NCBI GenBank assembly: GCA_026708645.1
Contig: JAPOUM010000016.1
Location: forward strand, 1-54,474
Reading direction: 5' to 3'
Origin: Acidimicrobiaceae bacterium
GTDB taxonomy: Bacteria; Actinomycetota; Acidimicrobiia; Acidimicrobiales; Aldehydirespiratoraceae
DNA length: 54,474 nucleotides
Below the pieces are notes generated by a model that made no database searches, was not told where the DNA came from, and saw only the letters and a program-made list of their open reading frames with translations. Shown here piece by piece: positions 47,301 through 54,474 of the stretch. The translations under genes and the position numbers were made by a program. Within the stretch, counting starts at the first letter, position 1. Every line of letters starts with the position of its first letter.

Positions 47301-50300
47301 CCCGCGGGCAGTGTCACGGTCTTTTGGCCTTGATCGTCAGCGTCGACATGATCGCCACCGGTTTCAGTGACGGTCAGATTGACTGTCAAAGGCAGCGACG
47401 ACGCGACGGTGGCCACCAGCGTGAACACCACGGCGGCGCCTTCCGCGATCGACGCGTCCACGGCCTGCAAAGAGATGATCGGGCCCGTTTCGTCGTCTGT
47501 CAACGTCAAAGAAGCACTGTTGACGACCAACCCGGTCGAAGCGCCCGAGACGATGATCGTCGCGTCGGTTTCTTTGACCTGATCATTCTCCGGCGCCAAC
47601 GTGAACGTGCCCGTGCCGGTCGCAGCGCCGGCAGCGATGGTGACGTCGAAAGCCGCTGGCGGGGTGAAGTCCACGAACTCGTCGCCTGAGGGGCCCGCGA
47701 CAGTGACTCGCACCGTCTTGACAGCATCGAAACGCACCGTCGCGTCATCCACCGTCGCGGTCACCGTCACCACCGTGTCCGCGGCTGGTGCGTTCTCAGC
47801 CACCGACAACCGGTCCAAACTCAAGTCGATCTCCGGGGTGGCGTCGTCGTCGGTGACGGTCGCTTCCACATCAGCGACACCAGAAATCTCGTCATAATTC
47901 GTGTCTGCGGAATCCGTGGTGTGACTGATAGTGGCGGTGCGCTCGTCGCCGGAGTCGTCAAGATCGTTGTTCACGCCGGTCACCGTGACCGTCTGCGGCA
48001 CGTTCCAGGCGGTAGCGCCCGTCGGGGTGAACACCAGCGTGTCCGTGACTGTCGGATTGTCCGGGTTCGGGGTGTCGGGCCCGTCCACCCGCGCCGCGCC
48101 CGGCGTGTCCGAAGTGACCGTCACAGTCACATCATGAGTCGGTTGACTGTCCAAAACGATCGTGTAAGTGTCGCTGCCTGAACTCTCCCCGACGGTCGTG
48201 CCGCCGATCTCGGTGATCGTCACACCCGCGGTGTCGTTGTCGGCGATAGTCACCGCCGCGGTCGAGGGAGTGCCCGCTGTGTAACCCGACGGCAGAGTGT
48301 GCAACTCCAAAACCAGCGACTCCGAGTCCTCATCGAGATCGTCGTCTGTCGCGGTGAACGTCGCGGTGGCCGACGTGTCGCCTTGCGCGACGACGACGGT
48401 CGCGGCCAGCGTGAAATCGGATGCCGACGCGGTCGGGCTGCCGGTAGTGCGCATCCGCACCGGAACGCTCACCCCGCCCGACGGCGCCGCCGACCCCAAC
48501 GTAACCGTCACCGTCAACGTGGCGCCCTCGGTCACGTCGCCGCTGTTGCTCACCGCCAGGGTCACCGCCACATCATCCGGCGCCGGGGGATCATCGTCGT
48601 CGGTGATCACGACACCGAAAGTGTTGTCATCGGTGTTTTCAACGCCGTCGTCGCTGGGCGCGGCGCCACCGCCGGTGTTGGTGGCCAAATCCGTGTCAGC
48701 GAGATCACCCAACGCCACGGTCAACGTCTCGGAGTCGCCCTCATCGGTGCTGTCATCAACAACCGTGAGCACCAGCGTCGCCGTCTGTGCCGCCGCGCCG
48801 GCGAGCCGCACCGTCGGCGTCAACGACGCAGCCCCGGTCAGCGTGACGCCGGTGTTGACACCGTCACCGGTTTTCAACGCCAAACCGAAATCGCCGATCG
48901 TGATCCCTGCGCCGCTGAACTCCAACGGCACATCCACCTGCTCGCCCACAACCAGCGCCCGGTCCAGCGTCACCGTGAGCTCCGCCGCACGATCCGCCGC
49001 AGACGCGGACGCGTCCTCGACGATGGCGCCGCTGTCAACACGCGACAACGTCACCGTCGTGGGATCGTCGTCAGTCAACGCCAGCGTCGCCGATGTGACC
49101 GTCGGCGTGGGCGTGCCCGACACCGAACCCGACACGGTGACCGTCTCATCAGTTTCATCAGTGCCATCGACTGCCGGGGTCAACACGAAAGTCCCTGAGC
49201 CCGAGCCGGCGCCCGCGGCGATGGTGAAAGTGAAGTTAGGCACCGCCGTGAAACCGACCACACCGGAACCGCCGGAACCCGTCACAGACACGCCCACTGT
49301 GCGCGCCGCGTCGAAACGCACAGTCCCGCCGACCGTCGCGGTCACCGCGACATTCGTGGTGCCTCCGCCCTCAGCCACCGAAGACGGCACCACGCTCAAC
49401 GCGATCGACGGCACGGTCTCGTCATCAGTGATATCGATCTTCGTGTTTTTGAACACCACGCTGCCGAGCGTGCCGGTGATCGACAGCGACTGCGTCGGCT
49501 CAGACAGCGTGTCGTTGGTCGGGGTCAACACGAAAGTCGTCGACGCTGACGCTGCGCCGGCAGGGATCGTGATCATCTGAGCCGCCACCGACTCATAATC
49601 CGTGCCCTCGGTCGCGGTGTCAGTAGCAGCGCCGACCGACACCGTCACATCCTGAGACGCAGCGAACCTCGTGGCGCTCGTGATCGTGGCGGTCACCCGC
49701 ACCGTCCGCGCGCCGCCGTCCTCAGCCACACTCAACTGCACATTGTCCTTGCCTGTGTCAGCATCCACGCTCAGCGTGATCGCAGACGGCGGCGCATCGT
49801 CATCAGTCACCGTCACCGTCGTGGCCGCCCGGGCGCCGAGCGTGTGACCCGAACCGGCGCCCAGCGTCAAGATGATCGTCTCAGACGGCTCGTCAATATT
49901 GTCGTCGAGCACCGCCACGGGGATCGGGACACTGGAATCGCCCGCAGCGATGGTGGCCGTGCCCGACAGCTCCGTGAAATCAGACCCTGACGCGGCGGTG
50001 CCGGTGACCGTGTAAGAAACGACAGTGTTCACAGCCGGCACGGGCGACGCGTTCACCGTCACCGTCACACTACGGTCACCCGACGCCTCACCACCGGCAT
50101 AGCTTGCGGACGCGAACTGCACCGCTGGAACGTCGTCGTCAGTCACCGTCACCGTCACACTGTCAATACCGGAGATCTCGTTGTATTTAGCGTCGGTGGA
50201 TGCTGTGGTGTGGGAGATCACCGACCTGCGCCGGTTGTTCGGATTGTCGATGGCGTCGTCGACGCCGGTCACCGTGACCGTCTGCGCGACGTTCCAAGGT

Positions 50301-53300
50301 TTCGTTCCGCCGGTCGGGTTGAACACCAGCGTCTCAGACGCCGTGAAATCCGTGTTGCTGTCGGTGCCGTCCACCACCGCGACAGTCCCGTCGTCGGAAG
50401 CGACCGTCACGGTCACATCATGAGTCGGGTCGCTGTCCAGCACCACCGTGTAAGTCACAGTGCCGGTGTCCTCTGCGACAGTGAGCGCAGACTCCGAGAC
50501 CGTCACACCCGCAGACACGACCACATCGTCGTCGTTGTCGGTGATAGGAATCGTGACCGATCTAGTCCGGACGCTCCAAGCGCTGACAGCATGCGGGAAC
50601 GAACCCAAAGAGATCACCACAGACTCGCCGTCGTCGTCGACGCTGTCGTCAACAGCAGATACCGTGAAAGTCTTAGAAGACTCATCAGCAGCGAAAGTCA
50701 CTGACGCGGGAATCCCCGAATAATCCGCGGCAGAAGCACCGCCCCGATAAACCGCAGAGATCGGAATAGTAACACTGCGACCGGGAGTATCGCTGAGTTC
50801 GATCGTGACGGTCGCCGCGGCACCGCCCTCGGCAACCGTATAAGAAGACTCGGCGAAACCAGTCAGCACGCCCCGCTCATTGTTCCAAACCTCGAACTCG
50901 GCGATAGCAGGTGGATCCGAAGCTCCTGTGATTCGCAGTCTCACCATGCTGGCAGACACCGGCTCGAAAACAATCTCCCGGGAAGCGCCGATCGCGGTGC
51001 CAGTATGCAAATCAACCCAACTGGAACCGTCATAATACTGAACCTTGAAACCCGTCACACGCTGCAAACCAGCAGAAGCAGGTTCTTTGAGTAACACGCG
51101 ATCAAAAGTCTGAGTTCCGTCGAGCGTGATAGTCAAGTGATCTGTAGTGCTGCCAGATGCTGCTTGCCAATAAGTGGAATCATCCTCATCCACAACATTG
51201 GAAGCGACAAACGAATCTCCCGACTGAGTAGAAGAGGCAACAACAGGCCGTTTGTAAGCCAGACTCTGCGGATCATTCCACACCTCAAACTCAACTATGT
51301 TAGTGCTGCCTTTACTTCCATTTCTGTTTGCCGATATTGTCTGATATCTTACTCGATCGCTCGAGACAGACGGAAAAGTTATCGTCAACGCCGGGCCGAT
51401 GGTGGTGCCAGAATGCAGATCCACCCAGTTCGTGCCGTTATGATACTGAACCTTGAAACCGTTTATGTTTTGCGCTTCTTCGAATTCTTTGATAACTATC
51501 CGGTTGAAAGTCTGAGTGCCGTCCAGCATGACAGTAAGATGCGGGGCTGTGTCTTCTATATCGTTAGGCTGCCATCTCCGGTTGGTGCTGCCTGCGGCCC
51601 AATAAGACCCGGTACTGCCGTCAACAGCCCGAGCGCCAACGAATCTTGTGTCTGTTGGTTCCTCGTCATGAACGTCGTAAGATGATGCTGTTACGGGTTG
51701 AGCAAAAGCCAAGCTCCTACTTCCTTTGACTGCGCTTCGCGCGGTCAGCACAAGCATTGGCAAAAGATCGTTCGGAGCCTTGGCGGGCAAGCCTGTGACT
51801 ATCGTCTCGCCGCGTATCGTGTGGAAGTTGTATTCGGTGTCGGGAGTGCCCATCACAGTCACTTTGACGACTTCGGCGTTCAGTTTCTGCAGTGCCAATC
51901 GGCCGTTCGACGGCCAGTCGAAGACACCGGCATACACTATAGAATTGTCAGTGTCAGTGGTGTAGTAGCCCCATGACGGCACGGAGAACCTCAAAGGGTT
52001 CGGTTTCTTGACATCAAAGATAGCAGAGCCATGGGTGTCCAGCCAACCGGATACCGCCATTAAGGCATCAATATTTTCCTGAGGCATCACACCCGGGGCG
52101 GTGGGGCTGACATTTAGCAGATAGTTGCCATCATTGGACACATTGGTGAACAATTCGCGCACCAGTTGTGAGTTGGGTTTCCAGTTAGTGTCATCAGCAT
52201 CATAGCTCCAGTTGTCGTTGATCGACTGGCTGCTCTCCCAGTCAGGCCAAGCAGATTGAGGTCCTTGCCGTTCTGCTGAAGTGTCATAATCACCGACACT
52301 GTCCGGATGTTCTATCCTGCGCTTCCCGATGCGATCTATGATCAGTGTATCTGGCGATATCACTCTGAGAAATTTATACATTTCTTTGCCGAGCTCAAAA
52401 GTCCACGAATGGATCCATTCGCCGTCGAACCAGAAAATCGCTGGATCAAGTTTCTCTATCAGTTCACGTAACTGCTCTTTCATCGCTGCCAAATAACTTC
52501 TAGTAGTCGATATATTTGATGACTCATTGAAAACGTAATGCCAATCCAATGTCGAATAATACACAGCGAATACCAAACCCTCAGCACGCACTGCCTCTGC
52601 TAACTCAACAAGAGGATCACGCCCCCAGCCATTCATATCATGAATATCATAGTCTACTGTAGGGCTACGATGCTTGGTCTCAAAACCTTTCACGTTAGTG
52701 TCGAACATACTGAACCCATCATGATGCTTCGCAGTGATGATCACATACTTCTGACCCGCATCTTTCGCGAGTTTTGCCCATTTCTTTGCATCAAAACTGC
52801 TCGGATTGAACAAAGCAGACGCACGATTCTCATAATCCTGAATCGAGATACGGCACCAATGAATTATCCATGAAGCAGCCAAATCACGGCATCCTGGCCA
52901 CCTGCCGGCGAGATGTGAATACGGGCCCCAGTGGATGAACTGACCGTACTTGGCGTCGCGCCACCAACGCATCCGCTCATCGAACTCCGCTTTCGTCTCA
53001 TCAGCAGGATCCTCGCCGAACACGAACCAGTTGATGTTCGCGTCAGTAGCCTGAGGGAACACGAAAAACACGTCATAGGTTCCCGCAGAGATCCCCGACA
53101 CGTCCGCATACAACTCCCTGAACACCAACCGGCCGCCGGTGTCCGTGATCTCCAGGTTCGCCACCCTGGTGCCCGACACCGAACCTAGCCTAACCTCTAT
53201 CGTGTCACCCGCGTCAGCGCTAGAAGCTGCCAGAGACACCATCAAAATATCAGGCGCCTCACCGAAGCGCACATTGTTGAAACGCAGCCAATCACCCGCG

Positions 53301-54474
53301 TCAATGCCCGACACAGAAGAATAATCAGGCGCTACATCATTGTTCGCCGGACCGTTCGGGCTGGTGCGATCGTCAGCCATATGAGCCTGCAAAACACGCC
53401 GATCGTCATCAGTGATCGACACCACCGTGGTAGCCGGAACCCCCGCCGTCACCCCTGAAGGCAACACCCCGAAACCGATCGTCACCTGCTCACCCTCATC
53501 CACCACCGTGTCATCGAGCGCAGAGAATACGAAACTCTTCGAAGTCTCACCGCTCGCGAAGACGACGTTGTCGGGTACGCCTGAGTGATCCGCCTCATTG
53601 GCGCGGCCTGTGACAGTCACCGTTAGCGGTATCGTCACGCTGCGCCCGGGATCCGCGCTCAACGCCACCGTCACTGTCACCTGATCCTCACGCGAGCTTG
53701 TGGACGTATCGTCACGCTCAGCGACGCTCAACGCCGCGCCCGTCGAGAACCTCACCGTCACCGCGGTCTCGTCAGACACGCCGATCAGCGCATCCCCCTG
53801 AGCCAAGCCCTCCAGGTCAACGATGCCGTCGTCGTCGACCACCGTCACCAGCACCGACACCACGTCGATCCCGTCATAAGCCTCGTCAACAGACGCCACC
53901 GAATGCGTGATCTCCACGACACGCGCGCCGCCGGGCTCGGCCACCAGATCATCCACACCGCGCACCGCCACCACCTGCGGCACATCCCAATCCGCGACGG
54001 TGAACACCACATCCACAGACGACGACACCCACACCACGTCACCGCCGGGAGCGTCCACCTCCACACCAGCCCCAGGCGACACCGACACCGTCACCGGCGA
54101 CAACGGCGCAGACGCCAACACCACGCTGTAACCGTCGATCAGAGTCGAACCATCCTCAGACACCACCGTGCCGGCCGGGTCACCCGACTCAACCACGACA
54201 ACCTCCGCCACCACAGCACCGGGATCAGGATCTAGGACGGGATCAGGATCAGGATCGATCTCAGGATCGATCTCGGAGTCGGGGTCGGGCTGAGGGTCGG
54301 TCTCGGGGTCTATCTCAGAATCGACCTCGGGCTGGGGCTCAGGATTTACCTCGGGCTGGGGCTCAGGATCGGGGTCGGTGTCGTCGTTGGTGATCACGCC
54401 TGTGGCAGTGCCCGCGACGGTGCTCACCGACGCGTTCACAGCACCCGTCAACACCACCGTCACCGTCTCATCAA
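44384..54474 (-). CDS. Giant surface protein: alpha-L-fucosidase (GH29), two F5/8C domains, Calx-beta arrays, six SLH repeats (5' end outside window)
   Basis: More than 3,360 residues; the frame runs off the right edge. Order from the N-terminal side: Calx-beta end, acidic DP/EP repeats (about 54.22-54.40 kb), Calx-beta-like domains (to about 53.4 kb), and a possible carbohydrate-type domain. Then a GH29 domain (about 53.0-52.0 kb): WWRDAKYGQFIHWGPYS, ITAKHHDGFSMFD, and nucleophile Asp in FWFDGEW (codon 52426-52424). Two F5/8 type C domains follow (about 51.71-50.88 kb), then at least ten Calx-beta domains (50.9-46.1 kb), a Pro/Val/Thr linker encoded by 9-bp repeats (about 46.04-45.88 kb), and two SLH triads (about 45.79-45.14 and 45.09-44.41 kb) with Cys pairs. 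Probably wall-anchored fucoside degradation. The GH29-F5/8C part is visibly lower in GC. Confidence 0.93.
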   Translation of the reverse strand, partial: DETVTVVLTGAVNASVSTVAGTATGVITNDDTDPDPEPQPEVNPEPQPEVDSEIDPETDPQPDPDSEIDPEIDPDPDPVLDPDPGAVVAEVVVVESGDPAGTVVSEDGSTLIDGYSVVLASAPLSPVTVSVSPGAGVEVDAPGGDVVWVSSSVDVVFTVADWDVPQVVAVRGVDDLVAEPGGARVVEITHSVASVDEAYDGIDVVSVLVTVVDDDGIVDLEGLAQGDALIGVSDETAVTVRFSTGAALSVAERDDTSTSSREDQVTVTVALSADPGRSVTIPLTVTVTGRANEADHSGVPDNVVFASGETSKSFVFSALDDTVVDEGEQVTIGFGVLPSGVTAGVPATTVVSITDDDRRVLQAHMADDRTSPNGPANNDVAPDYSSVSGIDAGDWLRFNNVRFGEAPDILMVSLAASSADAGDTIEVRLGSVSGTRVANLEITDTGGRLVFRELYADVSGISAGTYDVFFVFPQATDANINWFVFGEDPADETKAEFDERMRWWRDAKYGQFIHWGPYSHLAGRWPGCRDLAASWIIHWCRISIQDYENRASALFNPSSFDAKKWAKLAKDAGQKYVIITAKHHDGFSMFDTNVKGFETKHRSPTVDYDIHDMNGWGRDPLVELAEAVRAEGLVFAVYYSTLDWHYVFNESSNISTTRSYLAAMKEQLRELIEKLDPAIFWFDGEWIHSWTFELGKEMYKFLRVISPDTLIIDRIGKRRIEHPDSVGDYDTSAERQGPQSAWPDWESSQSINDNWSYDADDTNWKPNSQLVRELFTNVSNDGNYLLNVSPTAPGVMPQENIDALMAVSGWLDTHGSAIFDVKKPNPLRFSVPSWGYYTTDTDNSIVYAGVFDWPSNGRLALQKLNAEVVKVTVMGTPDTEYNFHTIRGETIVTGLPAKAPNDLLPMLVLTARSAVKGSRSLAFAQPVTASSYDVHDEEPTDTRFVGARAVDGSTGSYWAAGSTNRRWQPNDIEDTAPHLTVMLDGTQTFNRIVIKEFEEAQNINGFKVQYHNGTNWVDLHSGTTIGPALTITFPSVSSDRVRYQTISANRNGSKGSTNIVEFEVWNDPQSLAYKRPVVASSTQSGDSFVASNVVDEDDSTYWQAASGSTTDHLTITLDGTQTFDRVLLKEPASAGLQRVTGFKVQYYDGSSWVDLHTGTAIGASREIVFEPVSASMVRLRITGASDPPAIAEFEVWNNERGVLTGFAESSYTVAEGGAAATVTIELSDTPGRSVTIPISAVYRGGASAADYSGIPASVTFAADESSKTFTVSAVDDSVDDDGESVVISLGSFPHAVSAWSVRTRSVTIPITDNDDDVVVSAGVTVSESALTVAEDTGTVTYTVVLDSDPTHDVTVTVASDDGTVAVVDGTDSNTDFTASETLVFNPTGGTKPWNVAQTVTVTGVDDAIDNPNNRRRSVISHTTASTDAKYNEISGIDSVTVTVTDDDVPAVQFASASYAGGEASGDRSVTVTVNASPVPAVNTVVSYTVTGTAASGSDFTELSGTATIAAGDSSVPIPVAVLDDNIDEPSETIILTLGAGSGHTLGARAATTVTVTDDDAPPSAITLSVDADTGKDNVQLSVAEDGGARTVRVTATITSATRFAASQDVTVSVGAATDTATEGTDYESVAAQMITIPAGAASASTTFVLTPTNDTLSEPTQSLSITGTLGSVVFKNTKIDITDDETVPSIALSVVPSSVAEGGGTTNVAVTATVGGTVRFDAARTVGVSVTGSGGSGVVGFTAVPNFTFTIAAGAGSGSGTFVLTPAVDGTDETDETVTVSGSVSGTPTPTVTSATLALTDDDPTTVTLSRVDSGAIVEDASASAADRAAELTVTLDRALVVGEQVDVPLEFSGAGITIGDFGLALKTGDGVNTGVTLTGAASLTPTVRLAGAAAQTATLVLTVVDDSTDEGDSETLTVALGDLADTDLATNTGGGAAPSDDGVENTDDNTFGVVITDDDDPPAPDDVAVTLAVSNSGDVTEGATLTVTVTLGSAAPSGGVSVPVRMRTTGSPTASASDFTLAATVVVAQGDTSATATFTATDDDLDEDSESLVLELHTLPSGYTAGTPSTAAVTIADNDTAGVTITEIGGTTVGESSGSDTYTIVLDSQPTHDVTVTVTSDTPGAARVDGPDTPNPDNPTVTDTLVFTPTGATAWNVPQTVTVTGVNNDLDDSGDERTATISHTTDSADTNYDEISGVADVEATVTDDDATPEIDLSLDRLSVAENAPAADTVVTVTATVDDATVRFDAVKTVRVTVAGPSGDEFVDFTPPAAFDVTIAAGAATGTGTFTLAPENDQVKETDATIIVSGASTGLVVNSASLTLTDDETGPIISLQAVDASIAEGAAVVFTLVATVASSLPLTVNLTVTETGGDHVDADDQGQKTVTLPAGDTRVSYSVPTTNDSIAEPGSTVGLALRSGTDYSVSVSNSRSSVTVTDDDTPTSTAVAFTASSGSVAEGQNLTVTATLAAPATANVTIPVVATPVTAVAADYTAPAGITVTAGQSAGTATFTATDDSIDEPSETLTLQLAALPQGYTTGTPSSVTVTITDGDATTVTLTRQAGTTLTEGGALDHTLTLGRALTAGESLRVPLTFNTGSGAATRGSDYTLACPAPSPTGVACASLNSGNATVTFTGGAAAARSVTITLTAVDDAATETGETVNIGLGTLTASGLDGGTTTSDDTAAFTVVDAPATPATAVTLAVSNNGSVTEGGTLTVTVTLAEAAATNVTIPLTVVNGSAVAADYNLSAASVTVTRSASSGSVTLAATDDNIDEPSETLTIGLGTLPDGYTAGTPSSVAVAIIDNDPPPPPPVTPVTPVTPVTPVTPTPPTPPTPPITPVTPPVTPPPPPPPPPPPPSTTTPIPEPGTGTDTEPEPDTDTEQELDPESETETDTDFEDLKDTSDTHREAVTGLTEDGTLENVGCGDDQLCPQQPLTRWQLAVILQRQLDKNNQPDNDDKQTDPDSGETGDSDQTDPGRAPDATETGDTPDGDETDNDGDGTGGEAWRAAYLERLTELGLTDSCDSGDGCGDEQLTRAQAAYYIATAFGLPDPGRTVFADVPQDAAYAAAINALHAAGITNGCSSEPLNYCPDQMITLQQFASLIARTAQHVAAGDTEESSSEEVTLDETETGPVFADLDTASPVHRELLTELTEDGTLDGVGCTEDRLCPQQPVTTWEFAVILARLFDNRQTPDTNTETPETETPDSGEASESETATPDEATPGEDGEASGSGTEGADASDEATEDWWAPYLTRLAELGVATVCDDSGDTDDDSCIRDVLTRAQAARLIVAAHNLPDADPAGFVDTADNPHAAAVDALYAAGITTGCASEPLSFCPDQPISRQEAATMITRATRHFDPEPPQ

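Overview
The window looks like a chromosomal segment of a high-GC actinobacterium, most likely class Acidimicrobiia from a marine or host-associated habitat. This is inference from several signs: mostly about 65% GC, a hom-thrC-rho-rpmE-atp neighbourhood of actinobacterial type, a homologue of the mycothiol-dependent nitroreductase Rv2466c, and giant Calx-beta/SLH surface proteins whose SLH repeats carry paired cysteines. No phage, IS element or CRISPR array was recognised.

Layout. 1-6500 is a sugar-uptake block: the tail of a glycoside hydrolase, a CUT1 ABC ATPase and two permeases (overlapping genes), a FadR-type GntR regulator, and a convergent lipoprotein substrate-binding protein with a good sigma70-type promoter. 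7010-9012 holds an alpha/beta hydrolase and an iron-type alcohol dehydrogenase. 9068-17541 is the minus-strand ATP synthase operon read as rpmE2-atpZ-atpI-atpB-E-F-H-A-G-D-C, preceded by rho (17613-19190), thrC and hom. 22593-25637 encodes a secreted Calx-beta/SLH protein containing a perfect 756-bp tandem duplication. 25951-27165 is a CobW-type metallochaperone GTPase behind a repeat-rich leader. 27668-31852 holds a kinase-like protein, a DUF4143 AAA ATPase, an Rv2466c-type nitroreductase and an FrhB-type iron-sulfur flavoprotein. 31975-33909 is a lower-GC convergent restriction-modification pair. A tRNA-Arg(CCG), argS and lysA follow. From 37.4 kb to the right edge lie secreted or surface proteins: an SLH-anchored subtilase, an SRPBCC lipoprotein, an HNH-HhH lipoprotein nuclease, and a protein of more than 3,360 residues with an alpha-L-fucosidase domain, two F5/8C domains, many Calx-beta repeats and six SLH repeats.

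Most notable observations. (1) The nitroreductase gene has an in-frame TGA exactly at the first Cys of its CPWC active site, behind a good ribosome binding site and followed by a hairpin that fits a bacterial SECIS, so it is probably a selenoprotein. (2) The Rho at the canonical locus has lost the Walker A lysine and the catalytic glutamate, so its motor may be inactive. (3) Poly-G tracts (in coding sense) lie 5' of three secreted-protein genes, and many short tandem or spaced direct repeats fill the intergenic regions. (4) A 34-bp perfect palindrome runs into the start codon of the DUF4143 ATPase gene.

Together the genes suggest a heterotroph that binds and degrades fucose-containing or proteinaceous material at its surface, imports oligosaccharides, and uses mycothiol and selenium redox chemistry.
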